A stretch of DNA of 64,000 nt from Cognatitamlana onchidii (GTDB lineage: Bacteria; Bacteroidota; Bacteroidia; Flavobacteriales; Flavobacteriaceae). The stretch lies in contig NZ_SRWZ01000002.1 of the NCBI RefSeq assembly GCF_004804355.1, positions 372,001-436,000 of the forward strand, given 5' to 3'. How positions within the stretch are numbered: position 1 is the first letter of the stretch; every line of letters starts with the position of its first letter. The notes below the pieces were generated by a model that did not search any database, had not been told where the DNA came from, and saw nothing but the letters and a program-made list of their open reading frames with translations. Positions 56,705 to 64,000 of this stretch are shown piece by piece. The translations under genes were made by a program, and so were the position numbers.

Positions 56705-56866
56705 AAAGCTTTAGAGGCAGATGGGTTAATAAGGCCCTAGGTGTATACTTCTAAGCCGCCATTAAAAGTAGAATACACCCTAACAGATTTAGGGAAAACA
56801 CTAATTCCGCTTATTCATGACATAGCCGCCTGGGGAGACTTTGCAGTTAAGAATCATTCAAAGTAG
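56705..56866 (+). pseudogene. Decayed HxlR-family transcription regulator, C-terminal part
   Basis: Read in one frame this stretch gives KALEADGLIRP, a TAG, then VYTSKPPLKVEYTLTDLGKTLIPLIHDIAAWGDFAV and a stop. LEADGLI and PPKVEYxLTxxG...WG are hallmark segments of HxlR winged-helix regulators. The N-terminal half is no longer recognisable in 56520-56700, so the gene is broken. It is divergent from the ABM monooxygenase, its likely former target. The gap 56436-57145 otherwise holds only small RNA copy 3. Confidence 0.7.
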
Positions 56867-56907
56867 TGGTGCTACACGTTGTTTATTCTTTAGATAAGAT
56901 TTAGCAT

Positions 56908-57035
56908 AAAAAAACCGCTCAGTTTTTGAGATCACTGAGCGGTTTTCAAACTAACCAAACTAACCATATGAAAAACTTACTATTAATCTAATTTTATAGA
57001 GTTAAGCATCTCTTTTTTCTTATTCTTTTTTTATT
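56908..57035 (-). ncRNA. Small RNA family, copy 3
   Basis: On the - strand TATATTTG (complement of 57042-57049) is followed by AATAGAAATAAAA, GAGATGCTTAACTCTATAA, TAATAGTAAGTTTTTCATATGG, the doubled GGTTAGTTT and a perfect AACCGCTCAG/CTGAGCGGTT hairpin with a T-run. It lies just downstream of the HAD gene. Confidence 0.8.
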
Positions 57036-57145
57036 TCTATTCAAATATAGTTCGCTTATCGTTGGTTTTAGGACGTATAGTTAGTGAACCGTCTAAATAG
57101 TTTGCTGAAATAGCCTGATATCTAACTGGAGGGTTTTAACTTAAT

Positions 57146-57793
57146 TTATAAAAGCTTCAAGAGGTCTTTAGGTTGCTCTAAAATCAGGTCTGCACCACAT
57201 TCTAAAAGTTCTTCTCGATCTCTAAAACCCCATGGAACACCAACAGCTAGCATATTAGCGTTCTTGGCAGTTTGTATATCGATTCCTGTATCGCCAACAT
57301 AAATGGCTTCTTCAGGAGAAATCCCAAGGGTATTGCATATTTCGAGCGCTGCTATCGGGTTAGGTTTTTTATGAGCTTCAATTTTTAGACCTAGAACCGG
57401 ATTAAAATAATCTGGAAATATGCTGGCCACCACTTTCTTTGTAAGTGCATCGGCTTTATTAGACAATACACTCATTTTTAATTCTCTTATTCTTAGTTCT
57501 TCTAGGAGGTCTTTAATGCCTTCGTAAGGTTTTGTCTTTTGGGTACATTGGTCTTTATACACCGTCATCATGGCCTTATGGCACTTATTAATCTGTTCCT
57601 CATGGCTATGAGCTTCTGGTAAGGCTTTAATAACCAGACTTTTTACACCACTACCAACAAAATTTTTATAGGTTTTATAGTCATGTGTTGGGTAGTTATA
57701 ACCTTTAAGAACGGTGTTCATGGCATCGGCAATGTCTTCAATGGAGTTTACTAGTGTTCCGTCTAAATCAAATATTACGGCTTTATATGTCAT
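57146..57793 (-). CDS. HAD-family hydrolase, phosphoglycolate phosphatase-like
   Basis: This 215-residue HAD subfamily IA enzyme has the nucleophile motif FDLDGTLVNS, motif II SNKAD, and motif III/IV HKKPNPIAAL...AIYVGDTGIDIQTAKNANM. The cap domain fits phosphoglycolate or similar sugar phosphates. I chose ATG 57793 (MTYKAVIFDLDG) over a TTG three codons upstream. Small RNA copies 3 and 4 stand on each side in the same orientation. Confidence 0.9.
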   Translation of the reverse strand: MTYKAVIFDLDGTLVNSIEDIADAMNTVLKGYNYPTHDYKTYKNFVGSGVKSLVIKALPEAHSHEEQINKCHKAMMTVYKDQCTQKTKPYEGIKDLLEELRIRELKMSVLSNKADALTKKVVASIFPDYFNPVLGLKIEAHKKPNPIAALEICNTLGISPEEAIYVGDTGIDIQTAKNANMLAVGVPWGFRDREELLECGADLILEQPKDLLKLL

Positions 57794-57903
57794 ATTGTAC
57801 AAGGTGTTAAATGTGCGCTATCTTAAATAAGATTGGATAGTTATAAAAATTGAAAGTAAACAAAAAGCTATAGTTGAGCATCCTGTTTTTCTATATAATT
57901 ATT

Positions 57904-58039
57904 AAAAAAAAACCGCCCAGCTTTTGAGATCACTGAGCGGTTTTCAAACTAACCAAACTAACCATATGAAAAACTTACTATTATGGCTTATTTTATAGAG
58001 TTAAGCGTCTCTTTTAAGTATTATAGTTTCCTTTTTTAT
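57904..58039 (-). ncRNA. Small RNA family, copy 4
   Basis: On the - strand TATATTTG (complement of 58046-58053) is followed by AATAGAATAAAAAA, GAGACGCTTAACTCTATAA, TAATAGTAAGTTTTTCATATGG and the doubled GGTTAGTTT. The hairpin is ACCGCTCAG/CTGGGCGGT, a G-U compensated pair relative to the other copies, with a nine-T tail. It sits in the 460-bp gap before paralog 2, whose only other content is that gene's promoter. Confidence 0.8.
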
Positions 58040-58224
58040 TCTATTCAAATATAGTGTGTTTGCATATTGGTTATGGCTGTAGAATGGGCGAAACATCTCA
58101 TTTCGATGGTGAAATAACCAAAATGCTATTTGAAAGTGTTTTTAGGTTTTAATGCACCTTCATATAATAAAAACTACAGTATTTATTCTTAAATATTTTG
58201 TTAGTGAATAAAACCGTATATGAG

Positions 58225-58232
58225 TATATTTG
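58225..58232 (+). promoter_or_regulatory. -7 box of paralog 2
   Basis: TATATTTG is a perfect TAnnTTTG box 22 bp before ATG 58255, with predicted start near 58239. Confidence 0.65.
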
Positions 58233-58254
58233 ATAAAACTAAAAACCTTCAAGA

Positions 58255-58716
58255 ATGAAAAAACCACTTTTACTTATTGTATTGCTATTTATTGGTTTAG
58301 CAAGTTATTCGCAATCTAATGATTACATTGAAATGTCTAGAGAAGTTATTAAGGTTGGAACTAAAGATGCTATTGGTAGTGTTTTGAATTTAACTGATGC
58401 TCAAAAAACGGCGTTTTGGGAAATGTACAGCGAATACGAAGCAGAAAATTATAAAGTGCAGAATAAGCGTATTGCCATTATTAAAGATTTTGCAGATAAT
58501 TTTGAAAATCTTACCGATGAAAAAGCGAGTACCTTAGTAGCTCAATCCTTTGGTTATAAGGAAGATGTGTTAAAGCTAAAAAAGAAGTATTATAAAAAGG
58601 CTACGAAAATAATTCCAGCTACAGAAGCTGCTAAATTTATCCAGGCACTAAACAAAATCGATGATTTAATTAATGCCGAATTAGCACTTGAGATTCCAAT
58701 GCTAAAAACGGATTAA
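58255..58716 (+). CDS. Small secreted helical protein, paralog 2
   Basis: This 153-residue protein has a Sec signal ending SYSQ. The mature part aligns along its length with the 54526 protein: GSVLNLTDAQKTAFWEMYSEYEAENYKVQNKRIAIIKDFADNF and YYKKATKIIPATEAAKFIQALNKIDDLINAELALEIP. The near-invariant C-terminal block suggests a functional surface there. The role is unknown; a small periplasmic helical protein is the most that can be said. Confidence 0.8.
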   Translation: MKKPLLLIVLLFIGLASYSQSNDYIEMSREVIKVGTKDAIGSVLNLTDAQKTAFWEMYSEYEAENYKVQNKRIAIIKDFADNFENLTDEKASTLVAQSFGYKEDVLKLKKKYYKKATKIIPATEAAKFIQALNKIDDLINAELALEIPMLKTD

Positions 58717-58735
58717 ATATTAGCATTGTAAAACA

Positions 58736-58772
58736 ATAAAAAAAGACCTTTGTTAAAAGGTCTTTTTTTATT
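58736..58772. terminator. Bidirectional terminator between paralog 2 and carbonic anhydrase
   Basis: AATAAAAAAAGACCTTT and AAAGGTCTTTTTTTATT are complementary around a short loop. A and T runs on both sides let it end both converging genes. Confidence 0.88.
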
Positions 58773-58784
58773 GTTATTGGTTAT

Positions 58785-59591
58785 CTAGAAATTGTATTTA
58801 ACCACGCGTCCATTTAAGGGCTGCTCAATCCTATAATTATTGATAGGCATATTGCTTTTTAAAGTTAATACTTCTTCAACAGATAAAATAAAAGGTTCCT
58901 TAAATACTACCCAATGCACACTTTCCGAACAGGGTGGTGTGGTTAAAGAGCCTTTATAGGTATAATAAGTTTTTTTGTCGAGCTGCAGGTACGATAAATC
59001 AATTTGTTCATCGATGTCTTTGGTTTCACCATTTTCAAGAGGCAAGAAACTTTGAAAAAATTCAAATAAATCACTTTCTGCCCCTTCTTCGCCTAAAATG
59101 CCTAAAACGGTAAATCTACCACTTTTACTTTGGTGTACTAAGTGCATTTCGATAGGGTAAATAAGGCCATTAATTTTATGTTCGGCAGGCTCATGAAAAT
59201 GAATTTGCTTTAGGTAGTAGATGTCATTTTTATACCGTATTGAATCTCCCGATTCAAAAGCAAATTTTATGGAGTGTCCATCATTCTTCACTTCACTTAA
59301 AAACGTATTAGGTGTATAGAACATTTCAAATTTATTACCAATTTTAATAGAATCGGCACTTCTGTGAATAATGTTTATGGGTGATTGCAATTCTCCGTCA
59401 CAATCGGAATATTTTTCAATTTCCGCCCAATGTTTAGGAGAGGTTTCTCCGGAATAACTCCAATGAACTTCGTGGTTAGCTGTTTTACTATCAAGATGTT
59501 GTTCTTTTTTTACTGTTCTCGGGGCTTGAATGCATGCACTTAGTACCAAAAGGGTAACACCATATAGTACCACCGTTAGTTTTGCTTTCAT
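58785..59591 (-). CDS. Alpha-type carbonic anhydrase, lipoprotein
   Basis: This 268-residue protein has a lipoprotein signal ending LSAC. The alpha-class signature is clear: HWSYSGETSPKHWAEIEKYSDCDGELQSPINI, the zinc histidines in QIHFHEPAEH and EMHLVHQSKSGRFTVLGILGEEG, and SLTTPPCSESVHWVVF. It interconverts CO2 and bicarbonate in the periplasm. A perfect -7 box lies just upstream. Confidence 0.95.
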   Translation of the reverse strand: MKAKLTVVLYGVTLLVLSACIQAPRTVKKEQHLDSKTANHEVHWSYSGETSPKHWAEIEKYSDCDGELQSPINIIHRSADSIKIGNKFEMFYTPNTFLSEVKNDGHSIKFAFESGDSIRYKNDIYYLKQIHFHEPAEHKINGLIYPIEMHLVHQSKSGRFTVLGILGEEGAESDLFEFFQSFLPLENGETKDIDEQIDLSYLQLDKKTYYTYKGSLTTPPCSESVHWVVFKEPFILSVEEVLTLKSNMPINNYRIEQPLNGRVVKYNF

Positions 59592-59620
59592 GATTATGTA
59601 GTTTCAATAGTTTGTATGCA

Positions 59621-59628
59621 CAAATTTA
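59621..59628 (-). promoter_or_regulatory. -7 box of the carbonic anhydrase gene
   Basis: The - strand reads TAAATTTG, a perfect TAnnTTTG box, giving a start near 59614 and a leader of about 22 nt. Confidence 0.6.
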
Positions 59629-59781
59629 CTTATCTCAGCACGTCGAAAACCTTACATTTATCAGTTTTTAAATAATGAAGTATATTTTTATTAACTATTT
59701 CGTTTTCGGTGCAGATTCATAGGGCTTTATCGGCAAGAAAATTACCTTAGCATTTGAGTAATTTTTTATGGTATCGTTTAG

Positions 59782-62148
59782 CTAACGTCTTCTTCCTGAA
59801 AACTGCATGGCTTCACCTTTTCCAAATCCATAACTAATACCAATGGACGTAAAACGACCACGTTGCCTACTATTGTAGATAAAAAACTCTGGTTGGGTGG
59901 TAGTACTTTGGTCAATTCTTGAGGCAAAGACATCTCGAATACTCAAGTTTAAAATGAGTTTACCCTTAAATACTTTTTTTCTTAGCCCAAAATCTGCAAA
60001 AATATTATCCTCAATGTCGCTCTGCACATTTTGATACTTCGATCTATAATCACCAGATAATTCTAAATCAAAATCAGCTGGTAATTTAATCTTAGACGTT
60101 AGTCTTGTCGACCATCGATTACCCTTAAAATCAAAAGAAGTACCTTCAAATTCACCATCTCTATTAAAATAATTGATATTAAAGTCGCCGTTTATTGAAA
60201 GCCAATTAGTGGGGTTATATTTGCCGTTCATTTCTAAACCTGTGGTTAAATTAGTTCCAACATTTTCCGGTCTCGTAATACTTCTATTATTTTCAAAATA
60301 CGTGATACGTTCAATAACACTTGTGGTATAACGGTTATATAGACTGAAGTTTAAAGATGCTTTGCCTATTTTGTGTATGCTCGTTATTTCATAGGAGTCG
60401 GTGAATTCGGGTTGTAAATTAGGATTTCCTGTGCTGATGCTAAAGTTATTCCTAATGTTTGAAAAAGGGTTTAATTCACGAAGTCTTGGTCTCCGTATAC
60501 GTTTAGAAAACCCGGCTTGGATTGAAAAATTCTCATTAATCTTATAAGATAAATGACCGCTAGGAAAGAAGTTTGAATAATTATTCGTGTTTTTTTCGTT
60601 TGTGTTTTCTAGAAGGGTTTCAAGGTCTGTATTTTCGAGTCTTACACCTAGTTTAACACCCCATTGAGTACCTTCATAGGCCACTGTGGTATAAACGCCT
60701 AATACGTTCTGATTAAAGTCAAAAATATTGGTTAGGTTCGGGTTATCTATCCATTCTCCATTAACAAAATCACTTACGGCAAAGTCATTGGTAACACTAT
60801 TTATTACATATTGTGATCCGGCCTCCAAAGTGTACTTTTCTAAAAAGGGGTGTGTATAATCTAATTTAAATGTGTAGTCTTCTAAGGCGTAATCTGTTCT
60901 TGTTTTTTGCAAGAAATCTTCCATATCGCCAAAAAGAGTGGTGTTTTTAAAGTTTGAGGATTCGTCTTTTTTAAAAGAACTGCCTAAAGCACTAAATAAT
61001 AAGGTTTGGTCTTTATGTCTTTTAAAGTCCTTTTTATACTGAAGTTCATAGCGTAACTTGGGGTTGGTAGCTTCCGTTCGTTCATCTCTTAACCAGCTGT
61101 CTGTAATGCTATTACCCGCGTCACTCTGATTGAAGTTAGCTAGTGAATTCCTGTCTTCTACCTCATATGCAAATGATGCTGAAAGCGTTATGATATTCCA
61201 ATCATTCAAATGATAGTCAGTACCTAACAAGATATTACTAAATTTTTCATTAAACTCACCTTCTCCAGAGCTTCGAATGGTGATATTGTTGCTGAAATCC
61301 CTGTTGATGTATTCGCGTTCATCAGGAAATGTTCTCAATCCGAATCCTAATTGACTAAATAGATTAAATTTTTCTGTTCTTTTATTCATACTTAATCCGA
61401 AGCTGTTGCTGTTTGGAATACCAAAATTTAACGTAGCTGATCCATTGAGACCTTTTTTTTCAGATTTTTCAAGCACAATATTTATTATTCCAGAAGTGCC
61501 TTCAGCATCATATTTTGCAGAAGGATTGGTAATGACTTCAATCTTTTCAATCATATCGGCCGTAATGGTGCCTAAGGCATTACCATCTGCTGCAGCTAAT
61601 ACAGAAGGTTTGCCGTTAATAAGAATTTGAACCCCTTGATTACCTCTTAAACTCACTTCACCTTCAATATTGACATTAACAGAAGGTACATTATTTAAAA
61701 CTTCAAAAGCGCTCGCACCTGTTGAACTAATATCGGCACCTACATTAAATACACGCTTATCTAATTTAAATTCTAGCTTTGATTTTTCAGCCTGAATAAC
61801 AACTTCATCGAGTGTTTCATTATCTTCATTGAGAATAATAGTTTTTAAATCAACCGCATTATTAATTATTTTGAAATCTTTAAAACTTCTTGTTTTAAAG
61901 CCAATAAAGCTAACTTCAATATAGAAATTTGAAGCATCTGTTCTAATTGAAAAAGATCCGTCCTCGCTGCTTATTGTTCCCGTGATAGGTTCTTGAGATT
62001 CGGAATTTAAGATGGATATAGTGGCATATTCAATAGCTAAGTTGTTGGTACTTTCTATAACCTTTCCTTTAATTTCAATGTCTTGATTCTGAGCAGAAAC
62101 ATAGTTTAGATTGAAAAGTAATATAATAAGGAGTAAAAGGTGACGCAT
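59782..62148 (-). CDS. Outer-membrane beta-barrel protein, TonB-dependent-receptor type
   Basis: I use ATG 62148 (MRHLLLLIILLFNLNYVSAQ), which gives a clean Sec signal, rather than the start 10 codons upstream. The mature protein starts with a carboxypeptidase-regulatory-like domain (DIEIKGKVIESTNNLAIEYATISIL). A plug domain follows (SAFEVLNNVPSVNVNIEGEVSLRGNQGVQILINGKPS...ITNPSAKYDAEGTSGIINIVL), then a barrel ending in GISYGFGKGEAM. This is the outer-membrane beta-barrel family, without a SusD partner, so it is not a SusC for the polysaccharide locus. The substrate is unknown. Confidence 0.88.
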   Translation of the reverse strand: MRHLLLLIILLFNLNYVSAQNQDIEIKGKVIESTNNLAIEYATISILNSESQEPITGTISSEDGSFSIRTDASNFYIEVSFIGFKTRSFKDFKIINNAVDLKTIILNEDNETLDEVVIQAEKSKLEFKLDKRVFNVGADISSTGASAFEVLNNVPSVNVNIEGEVSLRGNQGVQILINGKPSVLAAADGNALGTITADMIEKIEVITNPSAKYDAEGTSGIINIVLEKSEKKGLNGSATLNFGIPNSNSFGLSMNKRTEKFNLFSQLGFGLRTFPDEREYINRDFSNNITIRSSGEGEFNEKFSNILLGTDYHLNDWNIITLSASFAYEVEDRNSLANFNQSDAGNSITDSWLRDERTEATNPKLRYELQYKKDFKRHKDQTLLFSALGSSFKKDESSNFKNTTLFGDMEDFLQKTRTDYALEDYTFKLDYTHPFLEKYTLEAGSQYVINSVTNDFAVSDFVNGEWIDNPNLTNIFDFNQNVLGVYTTVAYEGTQWGVKLGVRLENTDLETLLENTNEKNTNNYSNFFPSGHLSYKINENFSIQAGFSKRIRRPRLRELNPFSNIRNNFSISTGNPNLQPEFTDSYEITSIHKIGKASLNFSLYNRYTTSVIERITYFENNRSITRPENVGTNLTTGLEMNGKYNPTNWLSINGDFNINYFNRDGEFEGTSFDFKGNRWSTRLTSKIKLPADFDLELSGDYRSKYQNVQSDIEDNIFADFGLRKKVFKGKLILNLSIRDVFASRIDQSTTTQPEFFIYNSRQRGRFTSIGISYGFGKGEAMQFSGRRR

Positions 62149-62175
62149 ATGGGGATTCAGTTTAATCGAACTCCG

Positions 62176-62183
62176 CAAAAATA
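62176..62183 (-). promoter_or_regulatory. -7 box upstream of the outer-membrane receptor gene
   Basis: The - strand reads TATTTTTG, a perfect TAnnTTTG box, starting near 62169. This supports the ATG at 62148, because the upstream alternative at 62178 would lie within the promoter. Confidence 0.55.
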
Positions 62184-62228
62184 AGGATAATTAAACCTGG
62201 CCTATTAGCGCTATTTATTAAAGTATTC

Positions 62229-62591
62229 TTAATTTTTCTTTCTACTTGCCTTTGCTAAAGGGTTAAATGCAATGCATAAATCTAGCCAATAGGATAGGTC
62301 TTTTTCAGTGTCAAAACCCTCGGGTGTTATAAAAATATAGCCCTTCATTGGACGACCAGTAAAATCCATGGGTAGGCAAACAGGTTTTGTAAGTTCATCC
62401 AGGTATACATGTTGACCAATACGGGCCATTAATAAGCTATCACCGTATTTCTTGTCAATGTGAATTCCACAAAGCATTTTATTATCTAGTTTAAAGCATA
62501 AGCCTCCCATCATTTTTAGTTCAGTGAAATGTACTTGTTTTTCATTTAACTGTTGCCGAATTCTATCGGCTAAATATTCGTCATAAGCCAT
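62229..62591 (-). CDS. TfoX N-terminal-domain protein
   Basis: This 120-residue protein matches the TfoX/Sxy N-terminal domain: FTELKMMGGLCFKLDNKMLCGIHID, SLLMARIGQHVY and MDFTGRPMKGYIFITPEGF. Stand-alone copies are common in Bacteroidota and their function is not established. The start overlaps nothing and lies 4 bp after the acyltransferase-like gene, so the two are probably co-transcribed. Confidence 0.85.
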   Translation of the reverse strand: MAYDEYLADRIRQQLNEKQVHFTELKMMGGLCFKLDNKMLCGIHIDKKYGDSLLMARIGQHVYLDELTKPVCLPMDFTGRPMKGYIFITPEGFDTEKDLSYWLDLCIAFNPLAKASRKKN

Positions 62592-62595
62592 GATC

Positions 62596-63687
62596 TTATT
62601 TTTTTATTTTATCTGCCAATTTTCTTATTAAATTATATACAAAATGGTTGGTTTTCGCATAGTGAAATGAAATAAAACAAACCGCTATCATAAATATAAT
62701 TGCGCCAGCAATAGCTTGGTAGGGTTCTAAAGATTTATACAGAAAACGTTTTATACCGTAACCTGTAAAGCTTCCATAAAGTAATATGAAATGAATAACA
62801 TAAATAGATAACGTTTTTTCTCCTATTCTTGCTATTATAGATTTCTTTAAGAAGCGTTCAAAAGCATAAAAAAGTCCAAATAATATGATAACATCTCCCA
62901 GTCTTGTAAAAAGGTAATTGTAATCGGCACTACGTTTTAACAATTCAATTTTAGTCATGTCATAAAGTTCCAGTAGAAACCAAGAAGAGCCATAAATGAG
63001 TAAAACACCAATAATGAAAAAGGACGCTACTACCAGTGGTTTAAATCTGTTTTTATGAACATGTCTAAAAAATACTGTAGATATAAACGCTCCAAAAGCC
63101 GTATACCCAAACCATGGCAAAATGGTAAATACCGAACCATTGCTTTTGGTCATGTAATTTGCAATTACAGCAGGGATATTATCTAAGGTTAGTGTTCTGT
63201 ATAAAGGTTCGGTAATGAAGCAGATACTACCAATTATAAAAAGAATGATGGAAAAAATATAAGTATGTTTTTTTAAAAGGATGTGCAAACCGACCAATAA
63301 TATAAGAGATAAACCAATACACTGTAAAACATCGATAACAAGAAAATAAGGATTGAAATAACCGCTAATCCATCCAAAAATATTAATGCGTAGGCTGTAA
63401 CCTATACCAATAAGTAAGAGGCCTCTAAAAACCCCTTTTTTAATTCTTGGCTTATCATTGCCTTTGGCATAAGCTCTTAACAGCAAATAAGTAAAAACTA
63501 AACCAGAAATTGTGAAAAACACTGGAGCTGTAATACCTCTAAAATAGGACCATGTAGTGTAAATTACATTATTCTTGTCTCTATATATTGGAGAAAGAAG
63601 GGTATCAATAAAGTGGCCCTGAAGCATCATTAAAATAGCAAAGGCTCTAACGGCATCAATGAAATAAAGACGATTAGATTTAGGCAT
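62596..63687 (-). CDS. DUF1624 / acyltransferase-like multi-pass membrane protein
   Basis: This 363-residue protein has about ten hydrophobic helices. The N-terminus RLYFIDAVRAFAILMMLQGHFIDTLL, with GITAPVFFTISGLVFTYLLL following, is typical of DUF1624/heparan-alpha-glucosaminide N-acetyltransferase-like proteins, with the conserved His of MLQGHF. It may transfer an acyl group across the inner membrane; the acceptor is unknown. Confidence 0.83.
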   Translation of the reverse strand: MPKSNRLYFIDAVRAFAILMMLQGHFIDTLLSPIYRDKNNVIYTTWSYFRGITAPVFFTISGLVFTYLLLRAYAKGNDKPRIKKGVFRGLLLIGIGYSLRINIFGWISGYFNPYFLVIDVLQCIGLSLILLVGLHILLKKHTYIFSIILFIIGSICFITEPLYRTLTLDNIPAVIANYMTKSNGSVFTILPWFGYTAFGAFISTVFFRHVHKNRFKPLVVASFFIIGVLLIYGSSWFLLELYDMTKIELLKRSADYNYLFTRLGDVIILFGLFYAFERFLKKSIIARIGEKTLSIYVIHFILLYGSFTGYGIKRFLYKSLEPYQAIAGAIIFMIAVCFISFHYAKTNHFVYNLIRKLADKIKK

Positions 63688-63776
63688 GTGGTGGTTTTGC
63701 TGGTATAAAGATACCTTTAAATAATTTAAACAGAATGTTTGTAAAGTGATATATTTATAAAATCATAAGGATTTAA

Positions 63777-64000
63777 ATGGCCAAATTTATAGAATCATTT
63801 TCTAATCATGCCTGGGGTTTACCGTTGGTGATTTTGCTCATAGGAGGAGGATTGTATCTTTTAATATTATCGAAGTTTTTACCCTTTAGGTATTTTGGTC
63901 ATGCAATTCAAATTTTAAGAGGGAAGTACAATGATTCGAATCATTCTGGTGAGATTTCACATTTTAAAGCGCTGACCACGGCCTTATCATCTACCATAGG
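63777..64000 (+). CDS. Alanine/glycine:cation symporter (AGCS) family, N-terminal part
   Basis: The open frame starts at ATG 63777 and runs off the right edge. It gives a first membrane segment (LPLVILLIGGGLYLLIL), then FRYFGHAIQILRGKY and FKALTTALSSTIG, the N-terminal pattern of AGCS sodium:amino-acid symporters. Only about 74 residues are visible. Confidence 0.85.
   Translation, partial: MAKFIESFSNHAWGLPLVILLIGGGLYLLILSKFLPFRYFGHAIQILRGKYNDSNHSGEISHFKALTTALSSTI

Noticed and set aside
53095-57990. Plus-strand mini-ORFs beginning MKNLLL in the repeated elements
   Set aside because: Their lengths differ in each copy and stop codons are not conserved, while the minus strand has a promoter and a terminator in the right order.
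59782-62148. SusC transporter of the polysaccharide locus
   Set aside because: It is 27 kb away, has no SusD neighbour, lacks the locus motif and belongs to the outer-membrane beta-barrel family without SusC features.

Overview
The window looks like chromosomal DNA of a marine member of the Flavobacteriaceae (Bacteroidota). The pointers are low G+C, TAnnTTTG-type -7 promoter boxes, gldF/gldG, carboxy-terminal type IX secretion sorting domains, many exported lipoproteins, and a conserved flavobacterial housekeeping block (dnaN, gldFG, SAM hydrolase, phoH, purC). The species cannot be named from sequence alone.

Region 1 (1-32600, all on the + strand) is a polysaccharide utilisation locus for a sulfated, rhamnose-rich glycan that probably also carries xylose; ulvan or a related green-algal polysaccharide is the best guess. 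It encodes three complete sulfatases and the tail of a fourth, two GH106-like and one GH78 alpha-L-rhamnosidases, two GH39-like proteins, a GH43 enzyme, a DUF2264 protein, an L-rhamnose permease (rhaT), a Tat-exported enolase-superfamily protein, a DUF1593 protein, and an exported set of two Gfo/Idh/MocA oxidoreductases with three DUF1080 domains that resembles the recently described 3-keto-glycoside route of glycan cleavage. SusC/SusD, polysaccharide lyases and a dedicated regulator are absent and may lie to the left. A 16-bp motif, CATGAnnGTnCARGAT, lies exactly 21 bp before a -7 promoter box ahead of five transcription units, so it is probably the operator of the locus regulator. A decayed rhaT copy lies at 6512-6690.

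Region 2 (32721-39365) holds pyruvate:ferredoxin oxidoreductase, an OsmC protein and a sigma-54 activator with a CRP-like sensor domain, all on the - strand. Upstream of osmC there is a well-spaced -24/-12 promoter with three ACG-N6-CGT palindromes at enhancer distance, overlapping the end of the activator gene. A small DUF4870-like gene follows on the + strand.

Region 3 (39492-47756) is the housekeeping block: dnaN, the gliding ABC genes gldF and gldG with an extra BamE-like gene overlapping both, a cysteine hydrolase, a monooxygenase-fold protein, a SAM hydroxide adenosyltransferase, phoH and purC. Region 4 (47958-50325) is an EcoRII-like restriction-modification pair.

Region 5 (50365-58780) is loosely packed and repeat-rich. 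It contains four near-identical copies (plus one degenerate copy) of a minus-strand element with its own TAnnTTTG promoter box and intrinsic terminator: a multicopy small RNA family of about 130-140 nt. It also holds a DUF885 peptidase, a sugar epimerase whose Tat signal is broken by a TGA codon, two paralogous small secreted proteins, a GNAT acetyltransferase, a 49-residue membrane protein, a monooxygenase beside a decayed HxlR regulator, and a HAD phosphatase. Region 6 (58785-64000) has an alpha-carbonic anhydrase, a TonB-dependent-receptor-like outer membrane protein, a TfoX-domain protein, an acyltransferase-like membrane protein and the start of an alanine/glycine:cation symporter.
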